Shown piece after piece: positions 17,465 through 25,986 of a stretch of 64,000 nucleotides of DNA; position 1 is the first letter of the stretch; each line of letters begins with the position of its first letter. The notes under the pieces were generated by a model. The model searched no databases. It was given only the letters and a program-made list of their open reading frames with translations, and was not told where the DNA came from. Both the position numbers and the translations under genes were made by a program. The DNA is from Arthrobacter sulfonylureivorans. GTDB lineage: Bacteria; Actinomycetota; Actinomycetes; Actinomycetales; Micrococcaceae. The stretch is taken from contig RJAE01000003.1 in assembly GCA_004000035.1 (NCBI GenBank), positions 248,001 to 312,000 on the forward strand, given 5' to 3'.

Positions 17465-18250
17465 ATGGCCACTTTTCTGGAACTCCACCGCACCGGTGCG
17501 CCGCTGCTGCTGCCGAACGCGTGGGACGTGGGCTCGGCCCTGGCCTTCGCCGCGGCAGGTTTCCCCGCCGTCGGCACCACCAGCTTTGGCATTGCGGCCA
17601 GCGCCGGCCAGCCCGACGGCGGCGGGTCCAGCAAGACGGCAACGGCGGCCCTCGTGGCGCAGCTGGTGCGGTTGCCGGTCCACATCACAGCAGACATCGA
17701 AGACGGCTACTCGGACCACCCTGACGAGGTTGCCGGCTTCGTGGCCGAACTGGCGGCCCACGGCATGGCCGGAATCAACATCGAGGACAGCAAAGCTGGG
17801 CATCTGGTGGAGCCAGCAGTCTTGGCCAGCAAGGTCGAAGCCATCAAACAACGCACCCCGGGTGTGTTCGTCAACGCGCGGGTGGACAACTTCTGGTTTG
17901 CCGAGCAAGCAACGGTGGACGCCGTCCTGCTCCGGGCTCATGCCTACGCTGACGCCGGCGCGGACGGAATCTTTGTCCCCGGGCTGGCAGCCGCAGAGGA
18001 CATCCGGCGCATCACCGCCGGGATCGGGGTGCCGGTCAACGTGCTGGCACATCCCTCGCTGACCGTTGCCCAACTGGGGGAACTAGGTGTCCGGCGAGTG
18101 AGTTCGGGCTCCCTGCCCTACCGCGCAGCGGTGGACGCGGCCGTCAACATTGCCACGGTCTTGCGCGACGGCGGGCAGGTGCCGTCCGCCACCTCCTATT
18201 CGGAGATGCAATCGCGGCTCGAGGCTTTCGGCCAAGGCCCGGTGGACTGA
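17465..18250 (+). CDS. Isocitrate lyase/PEP mutase family protein
   Basis: A 261-residue TIM-barrel enzyme of the PEP mutase/isocitrate lyase superfamily. The opening LLLPNAWDVGSALAFAAAGF and the metal-site loop ITADIEDGYSD, followed by GINIEDSKAGHLV, are typical. The canonical isocitrate lyase KKCGH catalytic loop is absent, so it is probably a C-C or P-C lyase of the oxaloacetate hydrolase/carboxyphosphonoenolpyruvate type, with unknown substrate. ATG at 17465 follows GGGACGGACTGAG. It appears monocistronic. Confidence 0.87.
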   Translation: MATFLELHRTGAPLLLPNAWDVGSALAFAAAGFPAVGTTSFGIAASAGQPDGGGSSKTATAALVAQLVRLPVHITADIEDGYSDHPDEVAGFVAELAAHGMAGINIEDSKAGHLVEPAVLASKVEAIKQRTPGVFVNARVDNFWFAEQATVDAVLLRAHAYADAGADGIFVPGLAAAEDIRRITAGIGVPVNVLAHPSLTVAQLGELGVRRVSSGSLPYRAAVDAAVNIATVLRDGGQVPSATSYSEMQSRLEAFGQGPVD

Positions 18251-18316
18251 CGGCCCGGTTTCCCCTTCACGCACTACAGGCCCAGCTTCGCCGGTGGAGT
18301 GCGGCAACCTAACCGT

Positions 18317-18718
18317 CTACTTGAGCCCCGCCTGTTCATCAGGCTGGTGAATGCCAATGGTGTTGCCTTCGGTGTCCAGATAGTAGCCCTGCCAGGCCAT
18401 GCCGGGCAGAGCGTACTTTGGCAGGGCAGTCTGACCGCCGGCCTCCAGTATCTTCCGTTCCGTCGCGTCGTAGTCATCCACTTGCATGGTCACCACAAAC
18501 GCGTTCGTCCCTTGTGCGGCGCCGGGTGCCGGGGCCGGACGCCGAAGCAGGCCGCCGTTGATACCCGGCTCGCCTTCCGGTCCGGTGAGTACGCCGAAAT
18601 ACGGAGTGCCGACTACTTGCGAATAATCCTCGAAAGCCCAGCCAAACGCCGTGGCGTAGAAGGCCTTGGCACGCTCGACGTCGTCGGCCTGGATCTCAAA
18701 GTGGACTGGGCGGGCCAT
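18317..18718 (-). CDS. VOC-family (glyoxalase-like) protein
   Basis: A 133-residue protein with two beta-alpha-beta-beta-beta modules. It opens VHFEIQADDVERAKAFYATAFGW and ends with YYLDTEGNTIGIHQPD, the Glu/His region of the metal site. Single-domain VOC proteins of this kind act as dimers on small molecules; the reaction is unknown. ATG at 18716-18718 is preceded by AAGGAGACCGTC on the coding strand. It is transcribed away from the upstream hypothetical gene with a 53-base gap. Confidence 0.85.
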   Translation of the reverse strand: MARPVHFEIQADDVERAKAFYATAFGWAFEDYSQVVGTPYFGVLTGPEGEPGINGGLLRRPAPAPGAAQGTNAFVVTMQVDDYDATERKILEAGGQTALPKYALPGMAWQGYYLDTEGNTIGIHQPDEQAGLK

Positions 18719-18771
18719 GACGGTCTCCTTGGTACGCGGCGTGCCGTGCAGGTCTTTGGGATCCGTCCCGT

Positions 18772-19065
18772 TCAGGCCAGGCGGTGCCGGCCGGTTCCGC
18801 GGCTCCACGGAATCCAGCGACGGGCTCGGCGTGCCGGGAAGATGTGCCCGTCCCGCTCCATCGGGTCGGCGGCATCGTCCGGGAGTTGCCGGTCCTCGCC
18901 GAAGACAACATGGGCAGTCCCCGGACCGGGTATTTGGGCGGCCGCAAGATTCGGCATGCCGATGTCGTGGCCCTCGCCGTGGAGGGGCTTGCGCCCCATC
19001 CGCTCCATCGGACCGATCGGATTGGCTACTGGCTGTTCCTGATTTTCCCGCATGATTGCCCCCAT
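18772..19065 (-). CDS. Small hypothetical protein
   Basis: A 97-residue frame with GC-rich third codon positions like its neighbours and a plausible GAGAAGG upstream of ATG at 19063-19065. The sequence is hydrophilic and rich in Gly, Arg and Pro (MERMGRKPLHGEGHDIGMPN, then MERDGHIFPARRARRW) with no recognisable domain or membrane segment. It precedes the VOC gene on the same strand. It may be a real small protein or a chance frame; I lean slightly to real. Confidence 0.45.
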   Translation of the reverse strand: MGAIMRENQEQPVANPIGPMERMGRKPLHGEGHDIGMPNLAAAQIPGPGTAHVVFGEDRQLPDDAADPMERDGHIFPARRARRWIPWSRGTGRHRLA

Positions 19066-19232
19066 GCCTTCTCGGTAATTCCCCTGCGGCCAAGAGTAAA
19101 CCGGTTTCCTTGAAAATGGACCGAAAATCACAACAAATTTGTGCCGGTCGTTCCGCGCGACGGATCGTTACATCGGCGGTGCCCGACCAAAGGCCGGACC
19201 CCGCCGTCATCATAGGGGCGAAATAGCAGGAA

Positions 19233-19688
19233 TCAGCCGAGAGTTTCCGCGAGGATGTCCAGCGCCTCGCTCCAGCCGTCGTAGACATTGTTGTCGCCGG
19301 CGAAGCCAGCGAAGCCGCGGAGGTTGAAGGTCATCTCGGTGCGGCCACCTTCAAGTTCGGCCAGTTGCACTGTGATGACCGGTGAGTCTTCGATCCGGTC
19401 ACCGGGCGAGGCCCACGTGAAGACGAGTCGTTCCGGTTCCACCACTTCGAGATACTGCCCGGCAGTGGGATATTCGCTGCCGTCGGGCGCGATCATCTTG
19501 TATTCATAGGTCCCGCCGACGCTCGCGTTGATCCGGACGAACTCGCGCGGGCTGGCGACTTCGCGGGGATGCCACCAGCGGGCGGCTTCGTCCGGGTCGG
19601 TCCAGGCACGCCAGATGATCTCGCGCGGCGCATCGAAAGTGCGGGTGATGGTGAATTGCTTGTCCTGTGTAGCGGTTTGCTCAGTCAT
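19233..19688 (-). CDS. SRPBCC (AHSA1-like) protein
   Basis: A 151-residue START-like fold protein. It begins ITRTFDAPREIIWRAWTDPDEAARWW and ends YDGWSEALDILAETL, both typical of activator of Hsp90 ATPase homologue 1-like proteins. It overlaps the upstream ArsR-type regulator by 8 bases (ATGACTGA), a very common ArsR/SRPBCC pairing in which the two are co-expressed. The ligand and role are unknown. Confidence 0.88.
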   Translation of the reverse strand: MTEQTATQDKQFTITRTFDAPREIIWRAWTDPDEAARWWHPREVASPREFVRINASVGGTYEYKMIAPDGSEYPTAGQYLEVVEPERLVFTWASPGDRIEDSPVITVQLAELEGGRTEMTFNLRGFAGFAGDNNVYDGWSEALDILAETLG

Positions 19689-20025
19689 TTCCGGCTTTCT
19701 CCTTGAGTTCGCGGAGCCGCTCGTCCAACAAATCAAAGCGCTCGTTCCAGAGACCTCGGTGGTGGTCGATCCAGGCCGAAACGTCGTCCAAAGGTTCGGT
19801 GCGGAGCGTGCAGTTGCGCCACTGCGCGGAGGCGGTCCGCTCAATCAGGCCAGCCTTTTCCAACACCCGCAGATGCTGTGAAACGGCTGGTCGGCTGATT
19901 TGGAACGGTTCTGCCAGTTCGCCGGCCGTGGCCGAACCCTGCCGCAATCGGGACAGGATGGCCCGGCGGGTGGGATCCGCCAGGGCGGCAAAGACCAGGC
20001 TTAGCTGATCTGGTGCCCCTGCCAT
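19681..20025 (-). CDS. ArsR-family transcriptional regulator
   Basis: A 114-residue winged-helix repressor. The HTH is at about residues 12-75 (ALADPTRRAILSRLRQG, then FQISRPAVSQHLRVLEKAGLIE). There is no Cys metal-binding motif such as ELCVC, so it belongs to the non-metal ArsR branch that accompanies SRPBCC genes. ATG at 20023-20025 has the site AAGGAG. The AT-rich upstream region carries two TTATGT copies (20038 and 20047) that may form an autoregulatory operator. Confidence 0.9.
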   Translation of the reverse strand: MAGAPDQLSLVFAALADPTRRAILSRLRQGSATAGELAEPFQISRPAVSQHLRVLEKAGLIERTASAQWRNCTLRTEPLDDVSAWIDHHRGLWNERFDLLDERLRELKEKAGND

Positions 20026-20110
20026 GTAAGCAACTCCTTATGTAAGTTATGTCTTAAATATACTCCTGTCAGCGGGGCCGTCAAGGGCTCAAGCTACACG
20101 GCCGCAAGTC

Positions 20111-21547
20111 CTAGAATCTGGACGAACTGCCCGATCCGCTGAAGCTCCCGCCGCTGCTGCCGTAGCCGGTGGTGCTGCCGCTGCTGCGTGAAGAATCGAC
20201 GCTGCTTTGCGCCGAGCTGTAGCCGGCGTTGAAGGCGTAGGCGGAGTAGAACATGTACGGCGGGTACACAGTGTCCAGGATCGTGGGGGAGGACCGGCGG
20301 TCTCCGCTGCGGAGTTCTTCGTCCATGTCCTCGCGCATCTTGTCCTTCTCCGACGACGTTTTTGCGTATGCGTCGATGACCGTGTCCGCGTGTGCCTTGA
20401 GTAGGTCGGTGAATTCGCTCCGGCTGTCCTGTATCAAACGCAGGGCCGTGTCCGGTGCGGTCCTTCCGTCGGTGAGGCCGGAGGCCCAGTCCTCCAGATC
20501 CTCCCGGGTACGGTCACGGAAGGAGCGTAGGGCGGCAGCCGTTGCCGCAGACCTGGCGGTCTCCGGCCCCTCCTCTATCAGCGTATCGATGCCGTCCAGG
20601 TCCTCGCGCAAGGGCGCTAGCTGCCGGTCCCAGGCCCGCTCCCATCCGGAGGCCAGGTTCAGGAACGTGTTGGTGTCGGCGATGACGTCGTCCAGTGCAT
20701 CCAACTCCGCCGCAATGCGCGCGTACTCGGCGGCCGTCTTGACGTTCTTACCCGACTTCAGCTCCTTCTCGCTCATCGCGTGGACCCTGTCGTTGAGCTT
20801 GCTGGCTTCGGTGTAGCCGGTCATGAAACCGCGGTATTTTTCCAGCACCCGCGAGCCGTACTCAGACGTCGGGGGAATGGTGTTCGCGTTGACCTCCGTG
20901 GCGTCAAGGTCCAGGGACACGTTGGAGTAGCTGCGGTCCCCGCGTTCAATCTCGCGACGTGCTCTGGCTAGATTCTGCCGACGCACCCCAAAGCGGACTC
21001 CAAAGAACCCGACGACGGCGATGCCCGCCGCCCAGAGGCTGCCGATGAAGGCCCCGGAGCGGTATCACGGGCGGTTGATCAGCTCCGCGCCGCGCTCTAT
21101 GCCCGCGATGGTTCCGTCCGTCCACTGGGCGTCCCGGAACAGTTCCTTGGTAGTCTCCTGGATGTCCTCGCGCTGCTCCAGCGGGATCTTGCGGTCCTCG
21201 CCCATATAGGTTCCGACCCAGCGGCCGACCGGGTCCAACGCGAAAATGAAGAGTCCGTCCGCCCACTTCTGGCCGTCGGCGCTGAGCCACTCCGGATGCT
21301 CCGCGCGGGCGAAGCGAAGCACTTCTTCGTTGAGGCTGGCAGAGGCAGAGCCGTTGTAGGTGTAGATGGCCACCTTGGTCGGCTCGTAGAAGTCGATAGC
21401 CTCCACCGCGGGCAGGAGCGTGGCCTGGTCGAGAACGCCGGCAGTATCCTCTACAACCACCTCGGTGGGAGTCACGGCGTGCGCGGCCGGTGCCGCACCC
21501 AGCAGTCCGGCCAGCACCAACAGCAGCGTGCCGATCATCCTCTTCAT
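20111..21547 (-). pseudogene. DUF5129-like membrane protein gene split by an in-frame TGA
   Basis: One reading frame spans the whole interval except for a TGA at 21065-21067. The 160 residues before it contain a signal peptide (LLLVLAGLLGAAPAAHA) and a TPM-like domain ending GAELINRP. After the TGA the same frame continues YRSGAFIGSLWAAG, a membrane helix, then a long helical region (LARARREIERGD onward) and a Ser/Gly-rich tail ending GSGSSSRF. This is the architecture of DUF5129 proteins. Either the gene carries a nonsense mutation, or the base is an error, or the stop is read through. As written it yields a secreted 160-residue N-terminal half; the C-terminal part could only restart at an internal ATG at 20986. 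Confidence 0.72.
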
Positions 21548-21632
21548 CTGTCCGGTTCCTTCGGTTGCGCGGTTATGGCTTCACCGGAACCCTACCCGGT
21601 GCGGGGAACAGGCAGACGGACGTGACATGCAA

Positions 21633-21663
21633 CGGTGGGCCGGCTCCGAGAGCCGGCCCACCG
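21633..21663 (-). terminator. Hairpin terminator after the DASS transporter gene
   Basis: A perfect 14-bp stem (CGGTGGGCCGGCTC and its complement) with a CGA loop lies 35 bases beyond the stop of the anion transporter gene and just before the DUF5129-like gene. The same 14-bp stem occurs at 27448-27478. No long U-tract follows on this strand, as is common for GC-rich actinobacterial terminators. Confidence 0.6.
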
Positions 21664-21697
21664 CCGTCGTCATGCGGGTTCTGTCGAGGCGTGAGGG

Positions 21698-23254
21698 CTA
21701 GAGGCTGACGCCGAAGACCAACGGGAGCAGGGTGTAGAGCGTCACCACGATCAGCACCAAGGAGACTAGATTCAGCCAGAGGCCGGCCCGCACCATCTGC
21801 TTGATGGACACCTCGCCGGAGCCGAAGGCCACCGCGTTCGACGGCGTGGCCACGGGCAGCATGTAGGCCGAACAGACAGCGAGGGTCATGACAATGGTCA
21901 TCAGGAGCGGATCGATGCCGACGCCCACGGCGACGGCACCCATGATCGGGAAGAATGCCGCCGCGGTGGCCGTGTTGCTAGTGAGCTCGGTGAGGCCCAG
22001 ACCGACCACGGCGGCGACCAGCACGATAACCACAGGAGGCATGCCGTTCAGCCCGCCGACCTGATTGCCGATCCATTCTGACAGGCCCGTTGAGGTGAAC
22101 ATGGCAGAGAGCGAGAGGCCGCCACCGAACAGCAAGAGCAGGCCCCACGGGATGTCGCGGGCCGAGGACCACTGCAGCAGCGGTGCCGATCCCTTGCCGG
22201 CCGAGCGCTTGTTGGCCGGGACCAGGAAACAGGCAATGGCAGCGCCCATGGCCACCTGCGTGTCCGAGATGGTTGCGAGAAAGGGCAGGGCCTGGGCCAC
22301 TGCGGGAATTTGGGCGATGAAGGGCACTGCCACCCAGCAGAAAATGGCGGCCAGGAAGATCGCGCCGACGCGCCGCTCGGGGGTTGTCATGGTCCCGAGC
22401 TTCGCGATTTCGTCGCGGATGAGCTGTGCCCCGCCGGGAATCTGCTCCAGCCGGGTACGGAAGACGAGCTTGGTCAGCACAAACCAGGCGATGAACAGCA
22501 TGACCGCCGCGAACGGCACACCGACCAGCATCCACTGGCCGAACTGCATCTCGTAGTTCTGTTCAGAACCGAGGTAGGCGGCCATCAGTGCCATGGGCGG
22601 CTGGCCAATGAGGGTGGCCATGGAGCCGATGGTGACGCCGTAGGCGATGCCGAGCATCATGGCCGCGGCGAACTTGGCGTCCACCGCGTCTCGGTCGATG
22701 TTGCGGATCAACTGGAGGATGGAGACGCCGATGGGTACCATGATCACGGCCGTGGCGGTGTTGGACACCCAGGCAGAGATCATGGCCGAGGCGACCATCA
22801 GACCGAGGACGATCTGCGCGGGGCGGGTTCCGACGGTTCGGATGGTCAGGAGCGCAATGCGCCGGTGCAGGTTGCTCTTCTCCGTGGCCAGGCCCAGGAT
22901 CACTCCGCCCATCACCAGGAAGACCACCGGGTTGGCGTAGGGTGCGGCGACATTGGCCATGCTGTCCATCCCGAACAGCGGGAAGAGGACCAGCGGCAGC
23001 AGCGAGGTCACCGGGATGGGGGCGGCTTCGGTCATCCACCAGATCGCCATCCAGAGCGCACAGCCCGCGACGGCGCGGCCTTCGAACGCCAGCGACTCCG
23101 GCAGGATGAAGAAAAGGGCCAGCCCGGCCAGCGGCCCGGCGACTAGCGCTACGAGCTTCCTGCCGGTGCGGGTCTCGGGGGCTGTGGTCTGTTCAGCGTC
23201 GCCGCCGGGGCGCGCTTCGGCCGCCTCGGGGCGGTTCTGGGTTTCCTGTGACAT
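21698..23254 (-). CDS. SLC13/DASS-family anion:sodium symporter
   Basis: A 518-residue transporter with 11 to 12 predicted helices. Both SNT signature motifs of the divalent anion symporter family are present (VSNTATAVIMVPI near residue 170 and TSNTATAAAFFPIMG near 430), each followed by a hydrophobic hairpin. Members carry dicarboxylates, tricarboxylates or sulfate. ATG at 23252-23254 has the site AAGGACG. It is divergent from the lysR-cat cluster, so muconate, an aromatic acid or another dicarboxylate is a reasonable substrate guess, but only by context. Confidence 0.88.
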   Translation of the reverse strand: MSQETQNRPEAAEARPGGDAEQTTAPETRTGRKLVALVAGPLAGLALFFILPESLAFEGRAVAGCALWMAIWWMTEAAPIPVTSLLPLVLFPLFGMDSMANVAAPYANPVVFLVMGGVILGLATEKSNLHRRIALLTIRTVGTRPAQIVLGLMVASAMISAWVSNTATAVIMVPIGVSILQLIRNIDRDAVDAKFAAAMMLGIAYGVTIGSMATLIGQPPMALMAAYLGSEQNYEMQFGQWMLVGVPFAAVMLFIAWFVLTKLVFRTRLEQIPGGAQLIRDEIAKLGTMTTPERRVGAIFLAAIFCWVAVPFIAQIPAVAQALPFLATISDTQVAMGAAIACFLVPANKRSAGKGSAPLLQWSSARDIPWGLLLLFGGGLSLSAMFTSTGLSEWIGNQVGGLNGMPPVVIVLVAAVVGLGLTELTSNTATAAAFFPIMGAVAVGVGIDPLLMTIVMTLAVCSAYMLPVATPSNAVAFGSGEVSIKQMVRAGLWLNLVSLVLIVVTLYTLLPLVFGVSL

Positions 23255-23541
23255 GGATCGTCCTTGGTTGTGCGACGGGGACCACATAACCGTAGTCAGG
23301 TGACTAGGCCAACAGAAGTACTTATTTGGGCCTTATTGATACGTCAGGAGTCATAGTCCGCCCCCGGCCTCGTGTTGCCGCGGCCACGGAGGGGTGGGAC
23401 CCGCGGCACAACGTGAGGCAGCATTGATATGCAGCATGTATCAGTAGTGGGAAACTAAGTATTTTACCTGCCTAATTCCCCGGCCTAGAGTGGGTCAGAA
23501 GCCAGCGACCAGGCTGCGACCGGAACGGATTGGAGGCCGGC
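23255..23541. promoter_or_regulatory. Divergent promoter region between the DASS transporter and lysR-cat genes
   Basis: This 287-base gap contains two dyads. TAGTCAGGTGACTA (23293-23306, 6-bp arms) lies 39 bases upstream of the transporter start. TGATATGCAGCATGTATCA (23425-23443, TGATA-N9-TATCA) has the form of a LysR-type recognition site and lies about 100 bases before lysR. Both are AT-richer than the surroundings. Control by the adjacent LysR regulator is inferred. Confidence 0.55.
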
Positions 23542-24441
23542 ATGGAGACCCGCCAGCTGCGATACTTCGTGGCCGTGGCCGAGGAACGCCATTTCGGCCG
23601 TGCCGCGCTGCGCCTGCACATGGCCCAGCCGCCGCTCTCGCACCAGATCAAGCAGCTCGAGGAGCAGCTGGGCACGCAGCTGCTGGTCCGCACCACCCGC
23701 AAGGTGGAGGTGACGCCGGCGGGCGAACTGCTGCTGGTCCGGGCCCGCGGGCTGCTGGCCGAGATCGACCAGCTGGGGCAGGACGTGAAGCTGGTGGGCC
23801 AGGGCGCCAGCGGCGTGCTGCGGGTCGGCGTGGTTGGATCCGCCACTTACCGGTTGATGCCGCGCATTGTCGAGACGGCAGGAAGGCGGTTGCCGGGATT
23901 GAAGCTCCATGTGCTGGGTGAAATGCTCACCCCTGCCTTGGAAGAGGCGCTGGAGGAAAACCGCATCGACGTCGCCGTGCTGCGTCCGCCCGTGCGGTCC
24001 GGAGAGCTTGAACTGAGGTTCTTGGAGCAGGACGAACTCGTCGTGGCGCTTCCGGAAGACCATCCCTTGGCGTCACACGGGTCGCTGGAGCTGGCCGACC
24101 TGGCCGGAGAGAAGTTCGTTTCCTATCCGCGGACCTCGGCCGTGTGCGGCATCTTCATGGACGCCTGCCGCCGGGTCGGCTTCCGGCCCCGGATTGTGCA
24201 GGAAGCCAGTGAGACATCCACCCTGCTGGCCTTCGTGGCCTCGGGCATGGGGTTGGCGCTCGTGCCGATGACACGCCGGGTGTTCGCCCTCCAGGGTACG
24301 GTGCTGCGCCCGCTGCGCGACGCCCCGGCGGTGGATTTGGCGCTGGCTTGGCGCCGCGGCAGCGATTCCCCGCTGATCAAGAACTTCGTAGACCTGTTCG
24401 AAACATCCACTGTCCCGGAAGGAACCACCCGTGAAGATTGA
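23542..24441 (+). CDS. catR: LysR-family regulator, probable CatR
   Basis: A 299-residue LysR-type regulator. The N-terminal HTH (METRQLRYFVAVAEERHFGRA, then MAQPPLSHQIKQLEEQLG) matches the CatR/BenM/ClcR group, whose inducer is cis,cis-muconate. The C-terminal effector domain has LPEDHPLA and FVASGMGLALVP. ATG at 23542 follows GGAGG. Unusually, it is not divergent from catB: it is the first gene on the same strand and its stop overlaps the catB GTG by 11 bases. The symbol rests on family resemblance and context. Confidence 0.8.
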   Translation: METRQLRYFVAVAEERHFGRAALRLHMAQPPLSHQIKQLEEQLGTQLLVRTTRKVEVTPAGELLLVRARGLLAEIDQLGQDVKLVGQGASGVLRVGVVGSATYRLMPRIVETAGRRLPGLKLHVLGEMLTPALEEALEENRIDVAVLRPPVRSGELELRFLEQDELVVALPEDHPLASHGSLELADLAGEKFVSYPRTSAVCGIFMDACRRVGFRPRIVQEASETSTLLAFVASGMGLALVPMTRRVFALQGTVLRPLRDAPAVDLALAWRRGSDSPLIKNFVDLFETSTVPEGTTRED

Positions 24442-25531
24442 GCGGATTGAAGCCATTCCCTACGCCATCCCTTACACGCACCCGCTCAAGTTCGCCAGCG
24501 GCGAGGTGACGACCGCGGACCACGTTCTCCTGCGCGTGCACACGGACACCGGGCTGGTGGGGGTTGCGGATGCGCCACCGCGCCCGTATACCTACGGCGA
24601 GACCCAGGCATCGATCGTGGCCATCGTGGAACAGGTCTTCGCCCCGCAGGTGACCGGGCTGGACGTGCTGGACCGCGGCAAGATCCATGCGGTGCTGAAC
24701 CGCACCATCCACAACCAGGTGGCCAAAGGTGCGCTGGACATCGCCCTCTGGGACCTGATGGGCAAGGCCATGGAGACCCCGGTGCACAAGCTCCTCGGCG
24801 GTTACACGGACCACATGCGCGTCAGTCATATGCTGGGCTTCCGTCCGGCCCAGGAGCTGCTGGACGAGGCCCTGCGGTTCGGTGAGGAGTACGGGATCAC
24901 CACGTTCAAGCTGAAGGTAGGACGCCGGCCGCTGGGCCTGGATATTGAGGCGTGCCATGTGCTCCGGGAAGGGCTGGGCGAGGACGTCGACATCTATCTG
25001 GATGCCAACCGCGGCTGGACCGCGAATGAAGCACTCGAAGTCCTGCGCCGCACCGAAGGCCTCGGCCTGAGCCTGTTGGAGGAGCCGTGCGACGCAAAGG
25101 AAGCCATGAGCCGACGCCGGCTGGTGCAGAAATCTCCCATCCCGGTTGTGGGAGATGAGTCCGTCCCCACCGCCGGGGACGTCTCCCGCGAGCTGCTTTC
25201 CGGGGGCTGTAACGCAATCTGCATCAAGACCGCCCGCAGCGGGTTCACCGAGGCGCAGCAGATCCTGGGCCTGTGCACCGGGCTGGGCGTGGACGTCACC
25301 ATGGGAAACCAGATCGACACCCAGATCGGTTCCTTGGCCACGGTCACTTTCGGTGCCGCCCACGAGGCCACCAGTCGGCGCGCCGGGGAGCTGTCCAACT
25401 TCCTGGACATGGCCGACGACCTGCTGGCCGAGCCTATCCGGATTGAAAACGGAACCATTTCCGTCCGCGACGTGCCCGGCGTCGGCGCTGCCATCGACGA
25501 GGGCAAACTCGCCAAGTACCGCTTGTCCTGA
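24431..25531 (+). CDS. catB: Muconate cycloisomerase
   Basis: A 366-residue enolase-superfamily enzyme that converts cis,cis-muconate to muconolactone. Catalytic features are visible: the KxK motif in TTFKLKVGRR, metal ligands in YLDANRGW, LLEEPCD and VVGDESV, and the second-strand Lys in CIKTARSG. The start is GTG at 24431, overlapping the end of the LysR gene. It is followed by catC after a 32-base gap with AGGAGAATTCACAG. Placement between lysR and catC makes the assignment strong. Confidence 0.93.
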   Translation: MKIERIEAIPYAIPYTHPLKFASGEVTTADHVLLRVHTDTGLVGVADAPPRPYTYGETQASIVAIVEQVFAPQVTGLDVLDRGKIHAVLNRTIHNQVAKGALDIALWDLMGKAMETPVHKLLGGYTDHMRVSHMLGFRPAQELLDEALRFGEEYGITTFKLKVGRRPLGLDIEACHVLREGLGEDVDIYLDANRGWTANEALEVLRRTEGLGLSLLEEPCDAKEAMSRRRLVQKSPIPVVGDESVPTAGDVSRELLSGGCNAICIKTARSGFTEAQQILGLCTGLGVDVTMGNQIDTQIGSLATVTFGAAHEATSRRAGELSNFLDMADDLLAEPIRIENGTISVRDVPGVGAAIDEGKLAKYRLS

Positions 25532-25563
25532 ACCCTTCACCAAACACCCAGGAGAATTCACAG

Positions 25564-25842
25564 ATGCTGTTCCTCGCCCGAATGGAAGTCCAGTTCCCCG
25601 CCCACCTGTCCGCGGAGGAGGTCACCCGGCTTCAGGGACTGGAGAAAGAGTACTCGCAGGGCCTGCAGCGGGACGGCCGGTTCGCCGGCATCTGGCGCGT
25701 CGTGGGGGAGTACGCCAACTACTCGCTGTTCGACGTGGCCTCGAACGACGAGCTCCACGAAATCCTCAGCGGTTTCCCGATGTACCCCTACATGAAGATC
25801 AAGGTCACGCCGCTGGCCAAGCACCCCAACTCCATTAAGTGA
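25564..25842 (+). CDS. catC: Muconolactone delta-isomerase
   Basis: A 92-residue protein, the usual length for CatC, which isomerises muconolactone to beta-ketoadipate enol-lactone. The family ending FPMYPYMKIKVTPLAKHPNSI and the opening MLFLARMEVQFP are clear. ATG at 25564 follows AGGAG. It lies between catB and catA in one direction; 144 bases separate it from catA. Confidence 0.94.
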   Translation: MLFLARMEVQFPAHLSAEEVTRLQGLEKEYSQGLQRDGRFAGIWRVVGEYANYSLFDVASNDELHEILSGFPMYPYMKIKVTPLAKHPNSIK

Positions 25843-25986
25843 CCGCCGCGCGATTCATATTGAATCGGTCCCAATGATGGCCCAATAGGTATTTCCCTCG
25901 AGGGCGCCGCGGGCCTAAATTGAGAGCCATATCACCGGCTTTCGCCGACACCCCACCTCATCCACCACATTGCACGAGGGAGCGCC
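25843..25986 (+). promoter_or_regulatory. catC-catA intergenic region with a perfect dyad
   Basis: The 144-base gap is long for an operon. It carries the 15-base dyad GATTCATATTGAATC (25852-25866, 6-bp arms, 3-base spacer) directly after catC, and two CCAAT copies downstream. It could be an internal operator or promoter giving catA separate control. No strong hairpin terminator is seen. Confidence 0.4.

Noticed and set aside
21065-21067. Selenocysteine or programmed readthrough at the TGA in the DUF5129-like gene
   Set aside because: No bacterial SECIS-like hairpin was evident just downstream, and DUF5129 has no known redox role, so a mutation or sequence error is simpler. I could not test it.
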